DNA of 64,000 nt, taken from contig OX388347.1 in assembly GCA_947579665.1 (NCBI GenBank), forward strand, positions 24,482,562 to 24,546,561, given 5' to 3'. Below, piece by piece: positions 34,441-45,700 of the stretch. Each line of letters opens with the position of its first letter. Position 1 is the stretch's first letter. The notes under the pieces were generated by a model that did no database searches, was not told where the DNA came from, and saw only the letters and a list, made by a program, of their open reading frames with translations. Origin of the DNA: Sympetrum striolatum (Eukaryota; Arthropoda; Insecta; Odonata; Libellulidae). The position numbers and the translations under genes are program-made.

Positions 34441-35850
34441 ATCCGAAGGGAATTAATTATCTTTCCGGGAAACGCTCGGATATTAGATGCCGCTTCACGA
34501 ACAACTTATAAAAAATACCGATATTGAATACTGCAAGGGTTTATGTGTGCATCACATGTATTAAATTATCTTAAAGAAAACGCTTCGTTTCTTTCAAAAT
34601 ATATTTTTATTTTTATAAGTAAATGTGCCCCCGATATATGCACTTCCACTCAGTCGCACTATATCATATCAATATCCTTTGCTACTTTTTTAAACTATGG
34701 TACCGATTATGCAGACAATTTTCAAAATAGTTCTAAGAAGTATTTTGAAAAGTTTTCTATTGCCTCGTCTCTTTTTAGCCTGCGTTAGATCCATTATCAA
34801 TTTTTAATACTAATCTATTTAGAAGTAATGTAAGTATCTTTGATTGAAACTCACTCTCACTGTTATTATAAAAGTTGCTTTGTAGATCAGCAAATGTACA
34901 ACTTTCGTTGGAATTCTAATCGTCAATTATGTTTTATGTCTGAACGTTTATATAAATATGTACCCTATTCACTCACCAAATTGTCATCCTATGAGTAATA
35001 AATTATCTTAGAAGATTCTTCGATACTACGATTGACCCACTATTTCTGTTTTCCTTCCCGTATTTGAATCAAGTTTTTGTTAAATTGCTTCAATCCTCGA
35101 CATTAAAATCAATTCTTGGATGCATCTTTGAATAGCTTAGTGACACCACACACTTTTAAGTTCATACACTGTTAAGTTTAGGGTGAAAATACATCTTGGA
35201 TATTTACCCAGATATTTATGTTGAATAAATATGATTTATCAATACTGAAAAATGACTACGAGAGGCTGGACAAAGATGTCATTCATAAGTATTATTTATT
35301 GATTAATTATTATTATACTTAATCAAAAATACATTATATTTGATGAAATTTTAATCAAGTTAAAAGTTATTTTATTTTAAATGCCATAAAGTTGCTTCCT
35401 CTAGATATGAAATTTATTTTTCTATTCTAGAGATGAAGTAGACCTCAGATAATAGGAAGAAGGGAATATTAACTGGACTGAAATGTACTTGTTAAATTAT
35501 CAAAGAGTAAAATTCCTTTTCTCTTGAGATATCAAACTATATCTAAGAATTCTACTGCTGTCTCTCCAAATGTGTAATGAATATATTTATGATTGATTGA
35601 GCTCGGAAGTCATTGTGATTGAAAATATTGTCCGTTTTTCTATGAAAGTCCAACTAATCCCATATTAAAAAGTAACTATCCATCTAGTTTCCCAAAGGTA
35701 TTGCAAAATATTATAACGTGAAAATAAGAAATAGGAGTTTGTTACTAATTGAATGGTGATGCTATAACCTCATTCTATTAAAAAGAAATCCAAGCGTTTC
35801 TATCGGCAGATGAAGCAGAAGAGCCTCGGGATAATAAAAAAGACATATTA
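34441..35850. other. AT-rich sequence, nothing recognised
   Basis: No supported feature. The plus frame at 34543-34788 is AT-driven. Confidence 0.5.
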
Positions 35851-35869
35851 TAGATTAGAGGTAAAAGGA

Positions 35870-36400
35870 GCTCAAATTTATGCGCGAAAGAAGGCGTTGG
35901 CGAGATAAGAGGGAAAGGAAGAGAAGAGAGAGGGCGAAAATAGGAGAAAGGAGAGGGAAAGGGTAATAGAAAAAAGCGGAGGGGAAGAAGGGAAGTCTGG
36001 ATGAAGATTAATGCTGGAGGCAGAGGAAAGAGGGGGAGAAAAGGAGAAGAAGATGGAAGACCATGAGATATGCGCACTTTTCGTTTGTTAGAGGAAACTC
36101 TGGTAATTTTGTTATTTCAGATTCATTAGTGCGGGACTGGTAGAATTCCCTGTCTCATTCGACGCCCCCTTATTCTCGTCATCTAGACAGCCATTGTCTC
36201 CCAGCATCCCTTTTTCCTCTTTCTTCTCCTTGCGCACTTCTTCTCGTGTCTTTCCCTGCTTCTCCATCCTCTCTCCAACCTTATCTCCTTCCACCAATCT
36301 CCTCGCTCTCTCCCCCCTCTTTCCCCTCCCTCCCTTCCCTAATCCAGCGCGTCTCTTCCTCTCCAACTGCCACTCACTGCTGAATTTTTTCCCCTCGTCC
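35870..36400. repeat. Purine tract switching to pyrimidine tract
   Basis: Plus strand is G+A-rich at about 35880-36070 and C+T-rich at about 36190-36370, with an ordinary spacer between. The halves are loosely complementary in composition but not an exact inverted repeat. Stop codons are depleted as a consequence, which explains frames at 35778-36077 (minus) and 36122-36517 (plus). A good acceptor-like TTTTGTTATTTCAG ends at 36120. Confidence 0.55.
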
Positions 36401-38441
36401 GCAAAAAAGTTATGGCTTTTCCATGTTTATGATAAGAGCGTATTAATATTCATGCTTCATTTTATCTCGATTTCCCGAAAGTATTTTACCCACCTCCATC
36501 TCCTATATTTGTATTAATTCGCCGTTGGGTTAGATGAATAGAATAGGCGGATGTAAATATTGATAGACAAAAGCAGTAGTATCGTTTGTATAATTTTAGA
36601 TAGACAAAATTGAGTTAGGTAGATATACAAAACTAGTTCTTCAATCTGATTTCAAAGTTTATTTCTTTCTGTGGATGACTTAATCATCCGAAATCATGAG
36701 AAGATATACTTTCACTCTACAAAACGAAGAGACTATGAGTCTTCATCATTATTTATTTCTCTAAAAGGGACTATGTGACTGCTTTTTGATTATCCTGTCT
36801 CTAGAGGATCTTGAGTCCTTATTCCTCAATTTTTCAGTGTCTGTTAGCCTAGCTAGTGCTGAGAGTTATAATTTGCAGAAATATTGCAGGCGGAGAGTGG
36901 CCAGAAAAATCCAGATGAGGTCAAACAAGCAGAAATTAGGATGCAGTGCTACTTTGTACTGCTATAATTGCTTTAAATTGTTAAAGGTGTAATTGAACTA
37001 TAGTTAAAATAAAACGCTAATTATGTTGAATACAAACATTACATAAACATTACACAACATTGCTTTAAATATATTTTCACGATTCTATAAATTAATTCTT
37101 CTTAATTTTAATCAATATAGGGATAAAACCTAACGAGACAAGACTTTTGTATTGCAGATGTTTCCATTGAAAGTAACGAGATAATTTTTTTAGAATGAAT
37201 ATTCTAAATTAAAAATTACCAATAATTTACTACGATAACGATACTTTATAGCGTTCAGACGAGAACTTAATTAAGAATATAATGTGTATGCAAAATCTTA
37301 TTTTTGACCTGCAACACTCTTGTGATTAGATATCACTGTAAAGTTTATATCATAACAATATTACTATTAACGAAGACATCCTACGATTATCAGTTAACTA
37401 ATACGATGGTTATTTATTGAATTATAAATGCTGAATCTACGAAATACCCTTTGCATGGATAATGTCTTGGAGATAAATTATTTAATCCATATTTAAGTAA
37501 AAAAGTCGATGGTACGAGCACTTCGACAACATACATGCTGATAACGTATCTATCAGAATTCATGAACACACTTTTTAGAAGAGAAAGAGTATTAATTCTT
37601 TAATAAGAGAAATTTCATCTTATCCACCTCATTTTCACTTGCTTTATAAACCATTTTTTCCATTCATTTCAATCGTATGGCCGTATTAAAGAGTATTTTC
37701 CAACTTTGAAGCATTATCGATGATATCAAAATAATTTGTCACACCCCAATAATTGATTAAGTACGTGTTATTTGTACGACAAAACAAGGGGACATTGGTA
37801 CATTTTTATCGTCGCTGTTGTTATTTTTAATAGAATCTTTCCACGATAGGGTTTGTTTAGATACGCAATACTATAAGTGTTGTTTTCATTACTGCTGGTT
37901 TCTTTCATTCATTATCCCAAATCATCCAATCACAGTTCCTTAGGAAGTTTTTGACAAATGAAGATACTTAACCAAAATCCAGGGTAAGAAAATTTTTTCG
38001 ATGTATAAAAGTTAGTTTTTTAATCTGAAGACATTTTTTGATGCAACTGATTGTGCTATGATGAATCGGAATAAATATTTTCTTTTCTAAAATGCATGTC
38101 AATGTTAGCTATTAACAACTTTTGGACAAAGATGTTTCCATTTGTTTTGTTTATCGTGACTGTAATTACTTGCTGCACATATGTTGTGTAACAAATAAGA
38201 CTGTTAGAAATAAATAAACTGGAAAAAATGACATTTTCTCAATCATGAGGGTTGAAACATTAGATGCTATCATTTCTGTTTGGGAGTTGGCTGCAGAAGG
38301 ACGCTCATCGAAAATTAATGCGAATTTTAGTACATTTACGTGGACCTTCGTAAAATTATGGATGTCTAATGTGTTATTTTTTTGTAAGGCTGCTTCCCTA
38401 TTAAAATAATTCGCCCTTAATGAGACGGGATTAGGTCAAAT
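36401..38441. other. AT-rich sequence, nothing recognised
   Basis: No supported repeat or coding feature. Confidence 0.5.
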
Positions 38442-38455
38442 CCTTCATATCTCTA

Positions 38456-38579
38456 GGCTCACGGATGTGGATAGAGCGTTTGCCTTTGGTGAAAGCGGTC
38501 CCGGGTTCGAATCCCGGTGGGAGCCAATGTGTGAAATGACCTAAGCTGTCGAAGCACTTTTAGCAATACTACTACTACC
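38456..38579 (+). mobile_element. SINE family A, copy 2, best-preserved head
   Basis: The 70-nt tRNA-like head (38456-38525) has pairing acceptor ends GGCTCAC and GTGGGAGCC, an A-box-like TGGATAGAGCG and a consensus B box GGTTCGAATCC at 38504-38514. The family tail follows (AATGTGTGAAATGACC, AAGCTGTCGAAGCAC) and ends in (ACT)n. A 14-bp flanking repeat with two differences (38442-38455 and 38580-38593) is a plausible eroded target-site duplication. Confidence 0.88.
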
Positions 38580-38593
38580 CCTTCCTATTTCTA

Positions 38594-39300
38594 CCCTTCC
38601 GAAAGTGTAGGGATATGAAATAGTAGAAAATAAGACTCTATCTACCCTGAAGCTTCATCTTTCTACTCATTACTCAGCTTATAATAAATTAAAATATAAA
38701 TTTTCCAATTTTAAACCATCAGTTTTTCGTAGCCTACAATTCCTACCTAGAGAGGGATCTATACACTTGAGCAGCCATTAATCCCTCCATCCGAGGATGC
38801 CATCATTTTCTCACTTCATATTCCCTTCGTCCCGATTATAGGCGATGCAGCTCCCAACTCGTTATTTCCTCGGTGATTCCCACTTTTTTCCTCCGAACGA
38901 CGTGAGTCCTTATCCCGAAGCGTCCCTTTCTTGTACGCTGCAAATGATGTTACGGAGACTGCAAAAGACACGGCCTTTTCCTCTTATTTTCGCATTATCT
39001 TCTCGGAGATGCCTTTTTTCCCCTCCTCGACGTCGTCTCGACCTCACTCTTTCTCCGCCTTAAATGGATTGCGTGTGTCAGAGCACGTTTTACCTCGAAA
39101 TAATTAGAAAGTGTTAACAATGTTGGGATGGTTCTCGTTAATATTCATCGTTATGAATTGGATTTTCCGTTCGTTTGCTCCATTTTGTCTCCGATGAAAT
39201 GTCTCTCCGAATTATATTCCGGGAGAAATATTAGAGAGTTATTAGGTGCTCCGTGCCATCCGAGTAGATTGCTCCTTCAATCTTCATGATACCAGAGAAT
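38594..39300. other. GC-richer island in the centre of AT-rich DNA
   Basis: About 38830-39070 and 39120-39290 are GC-richer. The plus frame at 38845-39063 is short and composition-driven. No further feature. Confidence 0.35.
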
Positions 39301-41634
39301 AAAGTGAGCGTTAAACATCCTATGCGAACTACTGATCCATTTTTCCATCACATTAAGATGAATCACGTTTCTTGAATTTTATCAATAAATATATATCACC
39401 TTCATTTTGGCAAGATAGATTTAAAACTTCCCCCTCATCATTCTCAATAAAATTAATATTTGAAAGTGATGGCTAAAGAGAAGGATTGGATGAAATGCGG
39501 TTATGAGAAAGGATAAAATGTTGTGGAAAATGATGTTTTTAGGAAATCATCGTGCAAAAATTGAAGTGCTTGAAGGTGTGTAATCGCTAAATTAGCATGG
39601 CTTCAGCTAAAAAACGAATTTATCAATAATAATAGCGCAAACATATGAAATGAACAAGTGAAAAAGTAAAAAATATATATCTCTTAAAATACTTGAATCA
39701 AAATAGTCAAATAAGTATAAAAAACATACAAATACAAAGACAATATATAAATGTAGTAGTAAAAATGTATAGGGATGCAAAATTCGTAGAGTTAAAGGCC
39801 AATTAATGATAAAAATGGGAATAATTACGTACAAAATTACGAAAAAATATAACTTATGTAATAAATCGAGTACCAATCCTTGGAATGAAATAATTTTTTG
39901 TAAACACACATTTCTGGAATATAACCATGAATATTATCGTTTTAGAAATAGAAGTCCTTTGGTGTACTACGTAGAGTGGATTTGAAAGTCAAGATTGAAT
40001 TCAGTTTTCAACACAGCTGCCAGTTGATTTCGATTCATTCTATTCGTATCCGGAGTAGCTCAACCTATGTAGTGTTTCAATAAATTTGATCCATCTAACC
40101 CACTACAGAAGGATGAACACATAATATGTTTTTAACATTCGTGAAAGTTAAGGATTTAATTTGTTCTGATTTAAATATTTTGCTAAAAATCTTAAATACG
40201 CTTATTTCTAAATCATTTTTCACATAAAAAATAATAGGTAAATAATGGTTTGGCAATCAGTCGCTTCAGATTTCGGCTTCTTTTGAAATCATCGAGTAAT
40301 TCATTCTTTCAAGAACTGACTCGTTTTTCAATCGGAGATCAATTTTGCGATAAATCGTGGCTAATTCATTACGATGTACAAATTTTCCGGAACAAACGAA
40401 GGAAGGTAATTTTGAAATATCAAAAAAAAAGTTTACAAAATTAAATTCTCAATAACTATATTATTTTTTAGGGGAGATAATGTTTCCATTCTCCAGTAAG
40501 TCGTTTAAGAATTGCTTTCCTGGCTAAGTTCAACATGAAACTACTAAATTTTTGACTGGCTGCATGTATGTGACGTCCAGGCAGTATTTCTAAAATATAT
40601 CTTTTGATTTTTTTCTGATTGATCTTGAAGCGATCAGTATTAGGCATATTTCGTATATTAAAATATAGAAAACCTCAAAGTATCCGAATTCACTGTAAAA
40701 CATTTTTTATTTGCTATTTGCAGAAATTAATATGAGAAGGATCGATTTGGAGTGTAACGCCATACCGTAGCATGAGGTATGATGATGCAAATTATTTGAT
40801 TGAAATAGAAATAATCTTTCGGAGATTATTTCCATTATTGATTACCACAACACCTTGCCTGATTCAGTGAAGTTTATTGAATAAAATAGTTTTCAGAACA
40901 TGATTAATTACTTTCCAATCGGTGTAATAACCTTCAAACAACATGGTGGCAAAAATTCGAAAGCACATTTAAATCGTCTCTATTATTCTTATTTAACCTT
41001 GCTATCCTTCTGGTTTTAAATACTAAACAGAAGCGAGAAGATTGTAGTAATTGTAGAAAATTTATGAAATAGCAATTATCAAGTATAATTTCTTATGTTA
41101 TATAGGATAGGTCTCGCTCAGAATTATTTACTTTCACGATAAGGAAAAAATGTAATCAACCGACATTTTTACATCAATTTCTCGCTTTAAGTTCAAGGAG
41201 CCTTATATTTAATCCCAATTTTTCTAAGAATTGCTTACTCCTTTACACTTCAGAAAATGTTGACATCAACTACCATTTAATCACACTAAAAATATTACAG
41301 AAGACCTCGAATCAATCCGAGAATATATTCCATATTTAATACATCTGAAACAATTCTGCGAAAACTTAGGGGATTAAAAAAAATAATCTTATTTTGGATA
41401 GGTAAGAAACTGGAAATAGTAGAACGGGAATGATCACGGAGTTCCGGAGAGAAAACGGAGAGAAACACCGAACTGGAAAACCGTCACATAAAAACTTAAG
41501 ATCACGCTACATAAACTTAACTATATAGAAAAGGAGGGCAATGACTACAAAGTGAAACAGAAAAAAACATATATGAACAAGTATTCTTCTTAATAGGGCG
41601 ATGATAAACTATACTACAAAATTCAAAAATTTCC
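39301..41634. other. AT-rich sequence, nothing recognised
   Basis: Minus frame at 39607-39909 is AT-driven phenylalanine/leucine/isoleucine-rich. No supported feature. Confidence 0.5.
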
Positions 41635-41795
41635 AAACTTTTTTTTTCCCGCGAAAACTCCAAGCAGGAGATATGTAAGATTCTGGTGGTAGATAAGTAG
41701 GTATTAAGGTAGCTTTGCTCACAATATAAGTCGCTATCTACCACCAGAATTTTCATTTCTCCTGTTCGGCGTTTTCGTGGGAAAAAAATAAGTTT
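41635..41795. repeat. Foldback element with about 60-bp arms
   Basis: Arms at 41635-41694 and 41736-41795 are inverted copies with roughly eight differences and one gap, around a 41-nt loop. The innermost 15 bp (ATTCTGGTGGTAGAT and complement) are perfect. The palindrome produces an accidental minus-strand frame across the region. More diverged than the 20.7-kb foldback, so probably older. Confidence 0.8.
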
Positions 41796-41840
41796 AAAAA
41801 ATTTTTTAAAGTAGTAGTTACAATATACCAAAGGAGGAGG

Positions 41841-42430
41841 ATCTCAAACCTCTCCCACAATCGCGTCTCATCTTCTTTAGTCGAACGAGAATAAATGGAG
41901 GATGATTAGAACGTAAATTTAGCGTAACATAAAAGGTGAATGAAAATAGTGAAAAAGTAGTAGTGATTAGCTATTGTGCATTGAAAGGTTTGACAGGCAA
42001 GGATCCGTAGCCTCTATTTGACTCTAGTCGACTGCCCTTGAGTCGGTGGAAGAGGGATCTTCCTCAGATCCTGAAGGCCACACTTATCCCCTCTCACAGC
42101 ACATCATCAGCGTCTCCTTACTCCTTCCAGTGATTGCCTCCTCTTTCTCTCTTCCATTAGCAGTCGCATGAGACAGAGACTTGGATTAAAGAGATGGTTG
42201 AGAAGATGAGATGGGGAGAGAATTGGTTATTGTTATAGGGAGGAAGGGGGAAGAGGTTATTTGGTTAGAAAATAAGGAATGAGAATGGGTTTATGTTGTA
42301 GAATGGCTCCGAGATGGATTTCTAATAAGCGGAGGGTTAAGGAACTCCGAAACGGAGGAATGGTTTACGCAAATACGAGCACTCATTACTTTTTGATTAG
42401 TTTCGTATTAAGAGAGAGTTCATCTAGCAG
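41841..42430. other. Moderately GC-richer, partly purine-biased segment
   Basis: Island-like at about 41995-42180, then G/A-rich to about 42360. No ORF or repeat termini. Confidence 0.35.
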
Positions 42431-43440
42431 TTAAGGTGCAATAGAAGCAATCGTTAACCGGGGGCATTTTCTATTTAGATGAGTTGGTAGCGTAGTTATT
42501 CTGCACTTAAGAGGGAAATGGGATATTAAGAAGAAAATTAAATCCGCTTCGTATCAGAGACGCTTCAACGTAATATTTTAGTGCTGTAAATGAAATTTAC
42601 AAATTACATACTTCCTTATGAGATCAAGATAGAACATTAACTTTTTATTATAATTATAATTAAATTAATAGTAACTATCCAATAAAATTGGTCCAATTGA
42701 TAATGTGCATGTTCTAAAATTTGTGTATTTATGGAAGCTTGTTTGGTAACGGGCTGAAAATTAATAAAACCTCTATATAGCAAAATCTAACCGATAAGTG
42801 AAACGAATGTTCTGAAATACCGATTAGTTATCCACAAATTCTCTGTAATGATATAAAATTTATTTCAACCATTTATTACACAAATGTGGAATCGTAAAGT
42901 AAAAGTGTCTTATGTAGAGTATACAAGATGCTTTACATACAAAGGTTACTTAAAAGGAGCGTTCGTTACTTGAAATTTCTCTACCTCTTGAATTGAATTC
43001 ATATTTTGATTTTAAAGATAGGGTTTATATAGTTTTCATAGTTATTAAAACTCAGTGAAGAATAGTGGGTGAAAAAAAAACAAATTAGAACTTGAGTTAG
43101 ACTGAGAAGAGCATATAATAAAAAGTATAAACCCAAGATATAAACTTCAAATTTTGATGTCTTAAATATTTCATAACGGAAATACTATCGTCGGGTCAAA
43201 ACGTGTTTCCAGATGAAACTGCAATGAATGAGCTGCATATGTCATCGTCCATTTGACCTCAAAATATTAGACAGGAATAAAAAAAGAGTTATGTACACCA
43301 ATAGCGTTTCTACTAAAATTTCAAACACAAAAATTTCAAAAGTTAAATTTCATTCGAGACTGACACACACAATACAGATGCAACGATGCTACCCAAAGAT
43401 AAAATAACATCAGCGTCAGATAAAGTAATCTACAGCTACA
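42431..43440. other. AT-rich sequence, nothing recognised
   Basis: No supported feature. Confidence 0.55.
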
Positions 43441-43860
43441 GAATTTCTTAAGCAGTATCTCCTCATCTCATTTCCGTTAGACGGCACCAATGTGGAGGGA
43501 ATAGTTAGAGGAGAATGACTGAATGGAAGAAAGCAGTGTAAGGAGGGTGATTATGCCTTCTTTTCCGTGCGAGCAATCGTTGTTGCTAAAATGGACGCCA
43601 TCCGACGGGGCTTTTTCGAGAGGACGCTTTTCACTGGATCCTTGGGAGATGGCGCCGCGGAAAATGGGCTTGAGGGATGAGTGAGTTGTGAGTTATCTAT
43701 CTGGAGAGGGAATCTCCAAGGCCGGAGAGCAATCACCTTCTCGATGAATTTGGGGCGAGCGTGTCTTTTGTCGGCGATGATGACTTCTTGGAAGCGGTAA
43801 ATAACGAGACCAAATTGTAATCGCGGATTAGTATTTTCCTCCATTGTTCTGAGATACAGC
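43441..43860. other. GC-richer island with an open minus frame
   Basis: A 97-codon minus frame (43551-43844) starts at an ATG near the island's right edge, and its N-terminal half (MEENTNPRLQFGLVIYRFQE) looks protein-like. The C-terminal half is lysine/arginine/serine/proline-rich and no family is recognised. No donor or acceptor was found. It could equally be a conserved non-coding island. Confidence 0.25.
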
Positions 43861-44453
43861 TTCCTTGTTTAGGTCGTGCAACCGAATTCTGAGAATCCCC
43901 AGAAATCTTTCCTGAATTAATATACCATCATCATCTATACTACCAAGGATTATAATTATCGAAAAATCATTCTGCCGTTTGGAGGATAGAGTTTTATAAC
44001 AATTTTTTAGTCACATTTTTAAGGAATTATAAATAATAAGTTTAGCATGCTTACGCTCAGGATATATCGATCTTAATTTTCGAGGTGACTCGCTTCTTTT
44101 ATCATGTAACGTCTGTAGAAAATCTTACATCGGTCAAAGCAATGTATAAATGTGTACTCACACAGTGCTGCAATTATTGCTTACGATATGAGAGAGATAT
44201 TTGTACCGAAGTGTCTCAGATAATTTCATAGGAACACCTAAAATTGTTATGAGCACAATGGAGCTATCTTCTTCGTGATAAAATAAATAATAAAAGATAA
44301 ATTGGAAGACAGAACAGGCAATTCAAGTGGCAAAAACTCCACTCCAATGCTATAATATATATTGCTCTTTCACTACATCCATGATTTTTTCTTTCAGGAT
44401 ATGAAACTTACCTATCTGTTAAAAGATGGTTGTTGAATTTTAGAAATTTTTAT
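43861..44453. other. AT-rich sequence, nothing recognised
   Basis: No supported feature. Confidence 0.55.
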
Positions 44454-44466
44454 ACCCATAAGACAT

Positions 44467-44661
44467 ATAAGGAAAGGGTTGTGGTGACTTTGCACATAAG
44501 GGCGTGCACCCAGGAAAATTCCCAAGGAAAAACGGACTTGAAAAAAGGTTCTGGCCGGGCAACCTTGATGGTTAAGGCAGCCTCCCAGATAGAGGAAGAT
44601 CTCAGGTTCGATTCCCGGCCCTGTCACACTTTTTTCAAGTCCGTTTTTCCTTGGGAATTTT
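44467..44661 (-). mobile_element. SINE family B, copy 2, with inverted 5' part
   Basis: Left part (44467-44550) is the family B tail in minus orientation, with its 3' end at the left. Next comes the tRNA-like head in plus orientation (about 44553-44625; A-box-like TGATGGTTAAGG near 44567, B box GGTTCGATTCC at 44605-44615). A plus-orientation piece of the same tail then ends near 44663. Tail pieces at 44513-44547 and 44629-44663 form a perfect 35-bp inverted repeat. A direct repeat, CCCATAAGACATA, flanks the unit (44454-44466 and 44662-44674). This is what LINE twin-priming produces: the 5' segment inserted inverted within a single target-site duplication. Confidence 0.85.
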
Positions 44662-44679
44662 CCCATAAGACATAATCAT

Positions 44680-45150
44680 ATATTTCAATTCTTCCTCGAT
44701 TTCTTCTCGGCATTTAAGATATTCCAGTATATGAATATTGGTCCTCATTTACAGAGTGATATCGCTAAGTATGCAAATATATTTACGGTAAAGCTAAACA
44801 TGTAATTAGGTATGCTTTTTACGTATTTATATGCACATAAAAATGTATTACAGCCTTCTCCATTGGGAAATCAATTAAAGCGGTGTCTAATTAAGATGAA
44901 GTATGTGAATGCGGAAGTTCATTTTAACATTCGTAGAATGTAGTATATAAAATATTTCATTTATTTTCGTCATCGATGAAGAAATTTTCCCTTTATCGTT
45001 TAAATTATCTTTTCAAATATGATATTCTCCCCCAAGTTATAAACGTACAAATTCTTCAATAAGTATATACTAATTCTTTTTAATTCTTAATAGTACGAAT
45101 GTACCTATTATTTTTTGCTTCCTCAAAAACTTTTAATTTAAATGCCGACG
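44680..45150. other. AT-rich sequence, nothing recognised
   Basis: No supported feature. Confidence 0.55.
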
Positions 45151-45700
45151 GTGTGCCTTTTATACGCTTCCCTGCAGCGCCAAGTTTTTTCTCCCTTCGT
45201 AGCGAGAGACTCGTTTTAGAACTTCTTATTTCCATCTTGCGACGTGAGCAGAGCTTACTGTCGCCCGAATAAGAGGAAAACGGAGGCAGAGTTCCCTCTT
45301 TCCAAAAAAACTCCTTTTCTCGGAGGCGATACCTGGCTCAAGACGCTAAACAGCGGAGATATCTGGCGAGGGAAGGAATCGAGATAAGGAGCTGCAGCAT
45401 CCGGGCGATTTGGCTCTCCTCCGCTGTATCTTTACAGATACCCTCATTCCGAGAAATGCAAAAAGCAAAAGCCACATACGTATCCACACCTTAAAAGGCT
45501 AATTTTCCGTATTTCCCAGGAGAAGCCGCATACCCTAACCCATTTTCCTAAGTGCTGGGCACTTTAAGACCGCGCTGATGAAGATTCTTTTTTCCCTTCT
45601 CCTTATCTTTGATCTTCTTCTTCTCGGTTTCCGCCCAAGATGCTCGCACTCTGTCTGAACGGCTGAGATAAAAAGAGGGCGTGGCGCTGCGGTGCTCGAG
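45151..45700. other. GC-richer island
   Basis: CpG-bearing segment with sharp borders and no long ORF. A conserved regulatory element is possible, but nothing specific was identified. Confidence 0.35.

Noticed and set aside
36122..36517. 132-codon plus frame after an acceptor-like site
   Set aside because: Frame is open because the pyrimidine tract lacks stops; the peptide is low-complexity serine/proline/phenylalanine/leucine.
41517..41831. 104-codon minus frame
   Set aside because: Spans the foldback palindrome and homopolymers; no independent evidence.
44412..44675. Open frames on both strands
   Set aside because: They lie within the inverted SINE and its duplications; a by-product of its inverted repeat.
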